Shown piece after piece: positions 1-6,196 of a stretch of DNA of 12,558 nucleotides (the stretch's first letter is position 1; the number at the start of each line of letters is the position of its first letter). The DNA is taken from positions 1 through 12,558 of the forward strand of contig JAUSHG010000078.1 of NCBI GenBank assembly GCA_030648695.1, read 5' to 3'. The stretch is from a bacterium. Lineage in GTDB: Bacteria; Patescibacteriota; Minisyncoccia; Phycocordibacterales; UBA10002. The notes beneath the pieces were generated by a model. The model searched no databases. It was given only the letters and a program-made list of their open reading frames with translations, and was not told the origin of the DNA. Made by a program: the position numbers and the translations under genes.

Positions 1-1708
1 ACATCTGCTCCAAAACGGGGATGCCGAGAAGCGAAAGCCCGTTCTTCATGACCGTTGCAAATGCCTGCGTGAGGGAGAGACGATATGCTTCTTCCTTAGA
101 ACCGATAATTTTCTCCTGTGCATACCATGTATTAAACGCCCCCGAGAGTTCAATGAGGTACGTCACCACATGATGCGGCTCATACAAGGTGCCCGCCCGT
201 TCCACTACTTCAGGAAAGCGATACAGCGTCCGCTCAAGCAACCCGACTTCCGGAGGTTGAACCTTGGAGTCAGAAAAAGGTTCAACCTTGTCTACTTTGC
301 GCAATACCGACTGCGCCCGTGCATATGAGTACTGCAGATATGGACCGGAGTCGCCTTCAAATGAAATGGATTTTTCAAAATCAAAAATAATATCCCCTCC
401 GACTGCCTGCCGCAGAATAGAATATTTGAGCGCGCCGATAGCGACCGCCTCGGTTATTTTCTCCTTTTCCTCCTTTGAGAATTCGCGCTCTTTAATCTTC
501 TCCCGCACCATTTCCTCCACCTGCGAAATAAGTGCTTCTGCCGTTATGACATCACCCTTGCGGGAAGACATCTTGCCCGAAGGCAGACGTAGCATCCCGT
601 GGGAAGCGTGTACGGTTTTCTTCGCCAGCGCCGGAAACAGGAACTCCATGGCCTTCAGGAGCACTCGAAAATACTCGTTCACTTCATTCCCAGTTATCAC
701 AACGGATGTGTCCGCGGGGTATTTCTCTTCCTTGTATTTCGCGAGTGCGAGCTCCTTGGCCTCATACGTGGGTAGTCCTTGTGAATTGATAAAGACACGT
801 GTGTGCAGACCATACTGCTCACCCTTAAACACTATAGCTCCTTCGCTTTCTTCAAACACGCCTTTCTTCTGCCCTTCCCGCACAATCTCCACTCCGCGAG
901 GCGCCATATCACTTTCAAAAAAGTAAAAATCAAAATGCGTACTGAGTTTCTTATACAAACGCTCAAACTCCGCCAAGCTCACTTTTTTGCCCTCATCATG
1001 AAGACGATTTATCTCTGCATCACTTCGTTCATAAATCACCTTATTGAGTTCTTCAATCTCTTTTTTCGCGTTTACATCCGTCTCATACTTTTCTGCGCCC
1101 AATGCGTACGCCTTCCCCCACTCTTGTATTTCTTTAATCTTAAATCCTAAATCTTTAATCTGCGCGCTTCGCGCGCCCCATATCGCCTTCGCCACATGCA
1201 GACCTACATCTCCCTGATAGCAGGCACGCTTCACCTCCGCGCCTCGTGCCCCAATGAGCCGAGAGATGCTTTCGCCAATCGTGTTGCTCATTAGATGCCC
1301 TATATGAAACTCCTTGAACGGATTCGGGTCGGTGTACTCCACAAGCACCTTTTTATGGACAAGAGAGACGCTCTTGCCATAATCCTGTGCTTGTCGAAAG
1401 ATCTCCCCTATACTTTTCGTAAAAAATTCTTTTGAAAGATGAAAATTAATGAATCCCGCCCCGGCGATTTCAATACGCTCAATAAAGGTCTGACCTTTTT
1501 CCCGATTCAAGGTCAGACCTTGGAGAGCGGTTACAATTTTCTCCGCTAATTCGCGGGGCTTCAATTTCAGTTCCTTCGCGTATCGCAGCGCTACATTCGT
1601 GGAATAATCTCCATGCGCAAAATCTTCCGGATGCTCCAAATGCACCTCAGGGTTCTCAATTCCAATTTCCTGCAAGGCCTGTTGTATAGCCGCTTTAAGC
1701 GTTTCTAC
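1..1708 (-). CDS. argS: arginyl-tRNA synthetase (ArgS), nearly complete, start unclear
   Basis: Class I aminoacyl-tRNA synthetase that charges tRNA-Arg. I read 569 codons in one open frame. The N-terminal domain (HLEHPEDFAHGDYSTNVAL, AGAGFINFHLS) is followed by the ATP-binding HIGH signature in DPNPFKEFHIGHLMSNT, a KMSKS-type loop as GKMSSRKGD, and the GPYLQYSYAR start of the anticodon-binding domain. The last residues, LLGIPVLEQM, match the usual family end (LLGI..PE.M), so the stop probably lies just past position 1. The start is a problem: reading upstream, the frame closes at a TAA (1723-1721) with no ATG, GTG or TTG before codon 12 (TTG at 1675-1673). The homologous region begins about GTA 1708. 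The ATG at 1727-1725 is out of frame and meets that region only after a one-base shift. Three repeat-like segments lie inside the coding sequence at surface-loop positions. Function is certain; the exact 5' end is not. Confidence 0.93.
253..289. repeat. paired 13-base palindromes inside argS (copy 1)
   Basis: Two 13-base arms, GAGGTTGAACCTT (253-265) and AAGGTTCAACCTT (277-289), are separated by exactly 11 bases. They are reverse complements over 12 of 13 positions, and each arm is itself a palindrome around one central base. The element encodes KVEPFSDSKVQPPE, in the linker between the catalytic and anticodon-binding domains, a region of variable length in ArgS. The same 13-11-13 layout recurs at 1485-1521. 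Confidence 0.75.
1131..1176. repeat. 7-base-phased AATC words plus GC hairpin inside argS
   Basis: AATC recurs at 1136, 1143, 1150 and 1157, exactly 7 bases apart. It is followed by a hairpin GCGCGC-TTC-GCGCGC (1162-1176). The stretch encodes roughly GARSAQIKDLGFKIKEIQE between AKAIW and GKAYALGA, where ArgS relatives as I remember them are shorter. It resembles the heptamer-phased intergenic spacers elsewhere in the window, so it may be a repeat-derived insertion. Confidence 0.6.
1485..1521. repeat. paired 13-base palindromes inside argS (copy 2)
   Basis: Arms AAGGTCTGACCTT (1485-1497) and AAGGTCAGACCTT (1509-1521) are perfect reverse complements with an 11-base spacer, the same geometry as 253-289. 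Each arm is also self-complementary around a central base. It encodes LQGLTLNREKGQTF in a loop of the N-terminal domain that appears several residues longer than usual. The frame is preserved. Confidence 0.78.
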
Positions 1709-1729
1709 CCTGGGGTTATTTTAGCATGG

Positions 1730-1763
1730 ACAAAACGAAAGGCGCCCTGTGCAAGCGGCGCCT
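1730..1763 (-). terminator. Rho-independent terminator or attenuator just upstream of argS
   Basis: On the minus strand the hairpin AGGCGCC (1763-1757), a 10-base loop and GGCGCCT (1746-1740) is followed at once by TTTCGTTTTGT (1740-1730). The argS frame opens only about 22 bases further on. Either this ends a separate small RNA and argS has a promoter overlapping it (TGCTAAAAT, 1725-1717, fits an extended -10), or argS is made by read-through of an attenuator. Confidence 0.65.
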
Positions 1764-1985
1764 AATCCAGTGGTATGGAGAGAAACGGCCTTGCGGCGGT
1801 TAATTTCTCCGACAGAGCAGGAGCCCTGTCTAATTTCAGAGTCCAACAGCGGACTGAGCTTACACCATCATGGGCCTTAGCCATGCGTTTGGGCTCGAGG
1901 TTCTTCGCGTTGTCCCGATGTAACTGGACAAAAGAAGCTTACTACGGGAGAAAGCATCAAGCAAGCCCTTTTATACGGCCAATAA
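1764..1985 (-). ncRNA. putative structured RNA or argS leader, family not recognised
   Basis: The stretch between tmk and argS has no convincing ORF on either strand but dense complementarity. Long-range pairs: 1961-1968 with 1787-1794 (7 of 8 pairs) and 1947-1953 with 1804-1810 (7 of 7). These enclose local hairpins TTGTCC/GGACAA (1910-1915/1926-1931), CATGG/CCATG (1869-1873/1881-1885), AGTCC/GGACT (1840-1844/1851-1855) and GACAGAGC/GCCCTGTC (1811-1818/1823-1830, one wobble). A TATAAA box on the minus strand (1975-1970) could be a -10 element, and a terminator closes the unit at 1763-1730. I looked for tmRNA, RNase P, SRP, 6S, T-box and common riboswitch signatures and found none. It could be a free small RNA or an argS regulatory leader. 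Confidence 0.5.
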
Positions 1986-1996
1986 TAAGGACATCT

Positions 1997-2022
1997 AACG
2001 GCTAAACGTACGTTTAGCCGTT
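1997..2022. repeat. 26-base perfect palindrome overlapping the tmk stop (copy 1)
   Basis: AACGGCTAAACG, the central dinucleotide TA, and CGTTTAGCCGTT make a perfect 26-base palindrome. It contains the last two sense codons and the TAA stop of tmk on the minus strand. A second copy, differing only at the centre, lies at 10092-10117. There is no clear T-tract, so this is not a classic terminator. It may be a 3'-end stabiliser, a protein-binding site or a repeat family. Confidence 0.8.
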
Positions 2023-2622
2023 CAAATGTTTCTTAATTTCTTCAAATACCTCGGCCTGTACCTCCTCAAGCGGGCGGCTGGCGTCCACTACCTTGTGTGG
2101 AACGTGTTTGAAAAACTCCAAATATCCTTCACGTACGCGGCCGTGGAACTCCACTCCTTTGCGCTCAATGTGGTCTGTGGATTTTCCTGCTTTCTTGATT
2201 CTAGAGAGTCCGATTTCAGGAGTAACGTCCAGAAAAATATAAAGGTCGGGTTTAGAGGAGAGCAGTTCTTCGCGCGCCGTAAAGAAAAATTCTAGCGTTG
2301 TCGCCTGTTGTGCATACGCCTGATACGCAAAGGTGCTTGCATCAAACCGGTCGGAGACGACACTCATGCCGCGCGCAAGTGCCGGAGCAACTATTTTCTC
2401 CGCCTCATCCGCGTGCGCGGCGAGTGCGAGCGCAAACTGCGTCTGCGGCGAGAGGTCTTTGTTTTCCTCACTGATAAGTTCTACACGCAGTTTCGCGCCA
2501 AGAGAAGTTCCCCACGCGCGCGTTACGAGAAGGTCGGGAAACTGCTCCGCCAGAACGTGCGCAATGGTGGTCTTCCCCGCTCCTTCTCCGCCTTCTAAAA
2601 CAATAAATGTTGCAGAAGCCAT
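2014..2622 (-). CDS. tmk: thymidylate kinase
   Basis: Phosphorylates dTMP to dTDP with ATP in the cytoplasm. A P-loop GGEGAGKTT sits at residues 11-19. The second signature is TRAWGTSLGAKLR, where most relatives have TREPGGT. It is followed by SDRFDASTFAYQ (the DR..DSTxAYQ motif) and a lid region GKSTDHIERKGVEFHGRVREGYLE. Length 202 residues, normal for the family. I chose ATG 2622 because the protein then begins MASATFIVLEGGEGAGKTT; a TTG at 2634 in the same frame directly abuts the weak AGGGA and is less likely. The gene follows glyA on the same strand after 89 bases that contain a repeat. The replaced EPGG residues in the phosphate-binding loop are unusual but the remaining motifs are intact. 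Confidence 0.95.
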   Translation of the reverse strand: MASATFIVLEGGEGAGKTTIAHVLAEQFPDLLVTRAWGTSLGAKLRVELISEENKDLSPQTQFALALAAHADEAEKIVAPALARGMSVVSDRFDASTFAYQAYAQQATTLEFFFTAREELLSSKPDLYIFLDVTPEIGLSRIKKAGKSTDHIERKGVEFHGRVREGYLEFFKHVPHKVVDASRPLEEVQAEVFEEIKKHLNG

Positions 2623-2657
2623 GTCGCTAATCAATCCCTAATAATTACCCTGATCAT

Positions 2658-2716
2658 CTCGAAAAAAGATTCGGGATTATTCAGGTATTTTAATTCGAGT
2701 TTGATTCGGGATTAAG
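2658..2716. repeat. dispersed intergenic repeat between glyA and tmk (copy 1)
   Basis: CTCGAA (2658-2663), GATTCGGGATTATTC (2668-2682), nine variable bases, AATTCGAGT (2692-2700) and TGATTCGGGATT (2702-2713). The order and spacing are nearly the same at 9926-9980 upstream of secE. GATTCGG recurs 35 bases apart (5 x 7), matching the heptamer phase of other spacers. CTCGAA and TTCGAG can pair. The repeat overlaps the glyA stop. Confidence 0.7.
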
Positions 2717-3884
2717 CACGTAATATTTTATCTATTCTCTGCGCAATTTTTACAAAATCTTTTTCGGTTTTGCCGCGCGTGGTTTCCGCAGGCGTACCCA
2801 AGCGAAGACCCGAGGGGTCAATTGGACTGCGTGCGTCATTGGGAATGGTATTTTCATTGACAATAATTCCCGCTTCTTCAAGTTTATCCGCCGCCTCGCG
2901 TCCCCCGATTCCCTTTCCGTTTTGCCATACATCAACCCGCAAGAGGTGCGTTTCCGTCCCTCCCTCTACAATGCGCCAGCCAAGACGGGCGAGTTCGTCG
3001 GAAAGAGCACGGGCATTTTTTATTATCTGCGCCGCATATTTCCTGAATTCGGGAGTATTCGCCTCCTTGAGTGCTACTGCAACCGCCGCAATAGCGTTGA
3101 AATGCGGTCCACCCTGAAGACCGGGAAGAATAGTTTTGTCTATTTTATTGTGCAGTTTTCGTTCATCCTTTCTGGAGAAAATCATAGCCGAACGGGGGCC
3201 CCGAAGCGTCTTATGTGTGGTGGTCGTTACGATGTCTGCATAGGGAAACGGAGAGGGATACGCACGTCCCGCCACCAGCCCCGCAAAGTGAGACATATCC
3301 ACCATGAGCAAGGCGCCCGTTGCATCCGCAATTTTTCTAAAGGCCTTGAAATCCACGATATGCGCATAGGCGGTGAATCCGGCGACAATGATATTCGGCT
3401 TCTCTGCAAGTGCAATCTTTTTTATCTCTTCATAATCAAGCCGCTCGGTGTCTTTGGCTACCCCATAGGGGACCTGCTTCCAGAATTTGCCTGTCATGGA
3501 AACTGATTGTCCGTGCGTCAAATGTCCGCCGTGAGAAAGTGTCATGCCCATTATTCTCTCCCCCTGCGGCACAAGCGCGGCATATACTGCAAAGTTTGCC
3601 GGGGAGCCGGAAAGCGGCTGGACATTAACGCTCCACGTATCCGCGTCAAGCGTAAAGAGTTCAAGCGCCCGCTTCTGCGCAAGCAACTCAACTTCGTCCA
3701 CTACGGTCGTGCCACGGTAGTACCTTCTCCCCGGATACCCCTCCCCGTATTTGTCGGTAAGTATGGAACCAAGCGCCTCTAGCACATCCTTTGACACGTA
3801 GTTCTCCGAGGCAATGAGATTGATGACTTTTTTCTGCCTCTTTTTCTCGGCGGCTATGAGTTTTTCAATTTGTTTGTCCAACAT
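2712..3884 (-). CDS. glyA: serine hydroxymethyltransferase
   Basis: PLP enzyme that converts serine plus tetrahydrofolate to glycine plus 5,10-methylene-THF, the one-carbon donor that ThyA needs. The N-terminal INLIASENYVS and the DKYGEGYPGRRYYRG substrate/dimer region are present. Then come MVDMSHFAGL (residues 194-203, with the PLP-ring Asp196 and His199) and TTTTHKTLRGPRSAMI with the Schiff-base Lys225. LQGGPHFNAIAAVAVALKEA and the C-terminal domain GLRLGTPAETTRG follow. At 390 residues it is slightly shorter than the usual 410-430. No Shine-Dalgarno precedes the ATG. Its stop lies in a repeat shared with the secE upstream region. The order thyA, small ORF, glyA, tmk on one strand fits a shared thymidylate role, though a terminator at 4044-4011 separates glyA from the genes before it. 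Confidence 0.97.
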   Translation of the reverse strand: MLDKQIEKLIAAEKKRQKKVINLIASENYVSKDVLEALGSILTDKYGEGYPGRRYYRGTTVVDEVELLAQKRALELFTLDADTWSVNVQPLSGSPANFAVYAALVPQGERIMGMTLSHGGHLTHGQSVSMTGKFWKQVPYGVAKDTERLDYEEIKKIALAEKPNIIVAGFTAYAHIVDFKAFRKIADATGALLMVDMSHFAGLVAGRAYPSPFPYADIVTTTTHKTLRGPRSAMIFSRKDERKLHNKIDKTILPGLQGGPHFNAIAAVAVALKEANTPEFRKYAAQIIKNARALSDELARLGWRIVEGGTETHLLRVDVWQNGKGIGGREAADKLEEAGIIVNENTIPNDARSPIDPSGLRLGTPAETTRGKTEKDFVKIAQRIDKILRA

Positions 3885-4010
3885 ATGCAGATACGAAAAT
3901 ACGAATTGCTGCGAATAAGAAAAAGAGGGGGCGTTACACCATATTCCTAAAAAGCCAACCAGTTAACAATCTACAAGCTATTGGAGGCATTGTATCACAC
4001 TGATTTATGC

Positions 4011-4044
4011 AAAAGAAAAGGCAACAAGGAATTCCCTGTTGCCT
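4011..4044 (-). terminator. Rho-independent terminator after the 64-residue ORF
   Basis: Minus-strand hairpin AGGCAACA (4044-4037), loop with an inner GG/CC, TGTTGCCT (4026-4019), then TTTTCTTTT. The 8-base-pair stem and the T-run are on the minus strand only. It lies 17 bases past the stop of the small ORF and would end its transcript. Confidence 0.85.
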
Positions 4045-4061
4045 CTTGAAAGCCCTCTCAG

Positions 4062-4256
4062 CTAGTTCCTTGGAAGGCCGATCTTTCCTTCTGCCGTTTC
4101 AAGATCGGCCGGTTCTTGACCTGCTGCTTCCGGCGGTTTTGACTCCTTTGGCAGCGGAGGAAGCACTATCCCGAACTCATTGTGCCCTTGCCATATTCTC
4201 CCTTTTCTCTCGCAAGGAAAAGAAGTTTTCATCACATGCGGCGCATCTTCATTCAT
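4062..4256 (-). CDS. small hypothetical protein, 64 residues
   Basis: I do not recognise this protein. Support for it being real: a good ribosome binding site (AAAAGGAAG about 4 bases before the ATG), rare in this window, and a strong terminator just past the stop. The N-terminal half is basic with one cysteine (KTSFPCERKGRIWQGHNEF). The C-terminal half is proline- and glutamate-rich (VLPPLPKESKPPEAAGQEPA), suggesting a disordered tail; no membrane segment or signal peptide is visible. The last codons lie in a 10-base-pair inverted repeat (4076-4085/4101-4110), which constrains the sequence. A plus-strand frame of 83 codons overlaps it but lacks such signals. It sits between thyA and glyA. 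It may be a genuine small gene or the coding-like 5' part of a non-coding transcript. Confidence 0.5.
   Translation of the reverse strand: MNEDAPHVMKTSFPCERKGRIWQGHNEFGIVLPPLPKESKPPEAAGQEPADLETAEGKIGLPRN
4076..4110. repeat. inverted repeat at the 3' end of the small ORF
   Basis: GGCCGATCTT (4076-4085) and AAGATCGGCC (4101-4110) are perfect reverse complements with a 15-base loop. They cover the codons for ADLETAEGKIGL near the end of the 64-residue ORF. There is no T-run, so this is a second hairpin ahead of the true terminator. Confidence 0.7.
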
Positions 4257-4331
4257 AAATCTTCCTTTTCTCTAATTTGTTTCCCCTTTGTGCCCTAAAT
4301 GTATCGTAGTACGAAATGATACACAGCGCAA

Positions 4332-4375
4332 CACTTGGACATCAAGTGTCCAAGTGGCCAGGACATCTACTGTCC
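4332..4375. repeat. two adjacent GGACA/TGTCC hairpins downstream of thyA
   Basis: CACTTGGACA (4332-4341), loop TCAAG, TGTCCAAGTG (4347-4356) is a perfect 10-base-pair hairpin. GGACA (4361-4365), loop TCTAC, TGTCC (4371-4375) follows. Both have 5-base loops beginning TC. They end 5 bases before the thyA stop codon (4383-4381). No T-run follows on either strand. They could protect the thyA mRNA 3' end or bind protein. Confidence 0.65.
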
Positions 4376-4380
4376 GAACA

Positions 4381-5349
4381 CTAAGATACCGCCACAGCGG
4401 GCTTTTTTTCATTAAACCCTCCGGCAACCGTAAGCTCCGCCTTGATAGGCGGATGCGGGTCGTAGTTTTCAAGCACTACATGCTCCGGACGGAAGTTCTC
4501 AAGTGTCGTAGCCACCGCATCAATGCGTACAGTGGGAAACGCTTTCGGCTCACGCACGAGCTGTTCCTTGGCCTGCTCAATATGATTTTCGTAGATGTGC
4601 ACGTCGCCGAAGGTGTGCACGAACTCCCCCACTCCATATCCGGTCAGATGTGCAATGATATGCGCCAGCAACGCATAGCTTGCGATATTAAACGGCACAC
4701 CAAGAAAGATATCAGCCGAACGCTGGTAGAGCTGGAGGCAGACCTTGCCGTCTTTGACGTTTAGCTGATACATATTGTGGCAAATGGGAAAACGGCAGGC
4801 CTCCTCGGGCTTTGCCATTTTGTAGAGATACTCCGGATTCCATGAAGTAACAATCGCGTTGTGGCAATCAGGGTCTTCCTTAATTTCATTCATCGCCCAT
4901 TGAAGTTGGTCTACAACTCGTCCGTCCTTTGCCGGCCAGCGTCGCCACAGTTCTCCGTAAATATGTTTCAGTTCTCCATACTGTTGGGCGAAGACGCTAT
5001 CCGTCCCTATTTTCTGTATAAACTCGTCCTTGGTAAGTTCCGGCACCTCTCCTTTATCTGCTTTTGCCTTATAGAGTTTGTACGGGTAGTCATCCCAAAT
5101 ATGCACATTATTCTTGACCAAATACTCAATGTTGGATTGTCCCGAAAGAAACCAATAGAGCTCGTGCAAAACGCCCTTCCAGTACACCTTCTTTGTGGTA
5201 AGAAGAGGTAAACCCTCCGAGAGGTCAAAACGCATCTGTCGCCCGAATACGCTGTAGGTCTTTACCCCTGTACCCTTGTCCGTCTGAACCAGACCCTTGT
5301 CAAGGATTTCCTGCATCAGGTCTAAGTATTGATATTCGGGATGCTTCAT
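4381..5349 (-). CDS. thyA: thymidylate synthase (ThyA type), altered phosphate-site arginines
   Basis: Makes dTMP from dUMP using methylene-THF as methyl donor and reductant, releasing dihydrofolate. FGRQMRFDL and PLLTTKKV are near the N-terminus. The catalytic Cys190 is in FPICHNMYQ (usually LPPCH). LYQRSADIFLGVPFNIASYALL follows, with Arg210, Asp213 and Asn221, the residue that selects dUMP. Next come HTFGDVHIYENH and a C-terminal YDPHPPIKAEL. Length 322, close to the Lactobacillus form. Odd: the canonical DSRR, whose two arginines reach the dUMP phosphate of the partner subunit, reads DCHN (161-164), and the usual DRTGTG arginine is replaced by Lys25. About six extra residues (AKPEEACRF region) precede the active Cys. 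The C-terminus has a short extra tail (VAGGFNEKKPAVAVS). Activity is likely but binding-site geometry may differ. Confidence 0.95.
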   Translation of the reverse strand: MKHPEYQYLDLMQEILDKGLVQTDKGTGVKTYSVFGRQMRFDLSEGLPLLTTKKVYWKGVLHELYWFLSGQSNIEYLVKNNVHIWDDYPYKLYKAKADKGEVPELTKDEFIQKIGTDSVFAQQYGELKHIYGELWRRWPAKDGRVVDQLQWAMNEIKEDPDCHNAIVTSWNPEYLYKMAKPEEACRFPICHNMYQLNVKDGKVCLQLYQRSADIFLGVPFNIASYALLAHIIAHLTGYGVGEFVHTFGDVHIYENHIEQAKEQLVREPKAFPTVRIDAVATTLENFRPEHVVLENYDPHPPIKAELTVAGGFNEKKPAVAVS

Positions 5350-5541
5350 ATACGTAACTCGTTATTCGGCGGCGCAACGCGTATCGTTATACGTTTTACG
5401 GCTGCGTCTCACTTCGCACTTCGCGCCTCGTGTGCCGATACGCGCGGCGCTGCCGTACACCGTATGACGCTCTGTTTACTTTTTACTTTTAACAAAGAAA
5501 AACTGGGGTTAAAGGTCAATGGTTAAAGGTCAAAAGTTCAA
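5350..5541. repeat. heptamer-phased spacer between thyA and dcd
   Basis: The 193-base spacer holds no gene I can support. It falls into 7-base words: TCTCACT, TCGCACT, TCGCGCC and TCGTGTG sit consecutively at 5407-5434, TTTACTT is tandem near 5475, and TTAAA/TCAAT/TTAAA/TCAAA/TTCAA begin at 5509, 5516, 5523, 5530 and 5537. The thyA-proximal part is GC-rich with CGTA/TACG words on both strands. The dcd-proximal part is AT-rich. Confidence 0.65.
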
Positions 5542-5563
5542 ATTATTTCTTCTTAGAAATAAT
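5542..5563 (-). repeat. hairpin overlapping the dcd stop codon
   Basis: Minus strand ATTATTTC (5563-5556), loop TAAGAA, GAAATAAT (5549-5542). The TAA stop of dcd lies in the second arm. The stem is 8 base pairs and AT-rich with no T-tract beyond. Confidence 0.6.
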
Positions 5564-6100
5564 CTTCGGCGGTATAAATCCCACCACATTGTTTTTGCTG
5601 TACCGTCCCGTTTCCTTGTAGTTCTGGAGCGGCTCGCTTGAAAGCGGTGAGAAGGTCAGCTGTGCAATGGCCATGCCGGGGCGGAGAATTATCGGCACGT
5701 TGTTTAGATTGCAGAGTTCAAGCGCCACCTGCAGAAAATGTCCGGGGTTAATGAGCGCCGCACTGTTGTGTACCAAAAGACCGATACGGGCAAGCGAGCT
5801 TTTTCCGTTTACCTCAATCAAATAGTGGTCGGAGCCAAAATAATCCTTTGAATAGCCCAAAATGCTCACTCCGGGGTGGAGCACAAACGCCTCCCCGTCC
5901 GCCACACGCACCTCATGGGTCTTGGGAAACACCTTGTTTGCCGGGTCAATAAAGGTGGAGGTGTGCGCATCATTTACAAGAAAATTGTTGCCAAGCACAA
6001 TGTCGTAGCTTGCCGGCTGGAGGCGTGAAGGGTCAAAGGGCTCAATGGTAATGGCCTTGCGCTTTACTTCCTTTTTTATATCTCGGTCGCTAAGAAACAT
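5543..6100 (-). CDS. dcd: dCTP deaminase
   Basis: Deaminates dCTP to dUTP, or directly to dUMP in bifunctional relatives, feeding thymidylate synthase downstream on the same strand. Family signatures: RLQPASYDIVLG near residue 30; VNGKSSLARIGLLVHNSAALINPGHFLQVALELCN containing the Ser/Arg pair of the SSLAR motif and the general-base Glu in ALELCN; and LRPGMAIAQLTF. The usual GRSS is GKSS and the usual IDPGF.G is INPGHFLQ, both mild changes. Length 185, in the normal range for the trimeric dUTPase-fold enzymes. I cannot decide from sequence whether it stops at dUTP. No dUTPase gene is visible in the window, which would suit a bifunctional enzyme. No Shine-Dalgarno; the heptamer spacer nearly abuts the ATG. 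Confidence 0.93.
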   Translation of the reverse strand: MFLSDRDIKKEVKRKAITIEPFDPSRLQPASYDIVLGNNFLVNDAHTSTFIDPANKVFPKTHEVRVADGEAFVLHPGVSILGYSKDYFGSDHYLIEVNGKSSLARIGLLVHNSAALINPGHFLQVALELCNLNNVPIILRPGMAIAQLTFSPLSSEPLQNYKETGRYSKNNVVGFIPPKIISKKK

Positions 6101-6106
6101 GAAAAT

Positions 6107-6169
6107 GTTTAACTATTAACTTTTGACTCTTAACTGTTAACGGTAAATGGTTAAGAGTTAATGGTCAAG
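6107..6169. repeat. heptamer-phased inverted spacer between the CYTH gene and dcd
   Basis: Nine units in exact 7-base phase: TTAAC at 6109 and 6116, TTGAC at 6123, TTAAC at 6130 and 6137, then TAAAT (6144), TTAAG (6151), TTAAT (6158) and TCAAG (6165). The TTAAC words change to GTTAA-type words past the centre, so the spacer can fold back. Nearly the same word order occurs at 12200-12255. Confidence 0.85.
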
Positions 6170-6196
6170 GTGTTCTCATTCTATGAGGAACACCTT
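6167..6196 (-). repeat. hairpin enclosing the stop codon of the CYTH gene
   Basis: AAGGTGTT+CTCAT (6167-6179), loop TCT, ATGAG, one bulged G, AACACCTT (6183-6196). The 13 pairs enclose the last codons and the TGA (6178-6176) of the CYTH gene. No T-run follows on the minus strand. Confidence 0.7.

Noticed and set aside
264..926. 220-codon plus-strand ORF opposite argS
   Set aside because: Shadow of argS, which is unambiguous on the minus strand.
1895..1912. Minus-strand ACAACGCGAAGAACCT, identical to part of 16S rRNA
   Set aside because: Only about 16 bases match; the flanks are not rRNA. Probably chance.
1764..1985. Cobalamin riboswitch or T-box, suggested by GGTGTAAG, CCACTGG and position before argS
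   Set aside because: The other invariant boxes (CAGGATACCTGCC for cobalamin, TGGNACCGCG for T-box) are absent.
1775..2005. 76-codon plus-strand ORF upstream of tmk's 3' end
   Set aside because: No ribosome site, no family resemblance, and the region shows RNA-like pairing on the minus strand instead.
2623..2634. TTG start for tmk giving four extra residues (MISDMAS...)
   Set aside because: It touches the AGGGA motif with no spacing, and the ATG at 2622 gives the usual N-terminus.
4007..4258. 83-codon plus-strand ORF between glyA and thyA
   Set aside because: Overlaps the minus-strand small ORF, which has a ribosome site and terminator; this frame starts inside the terminator hairpin flank and lacks signals.
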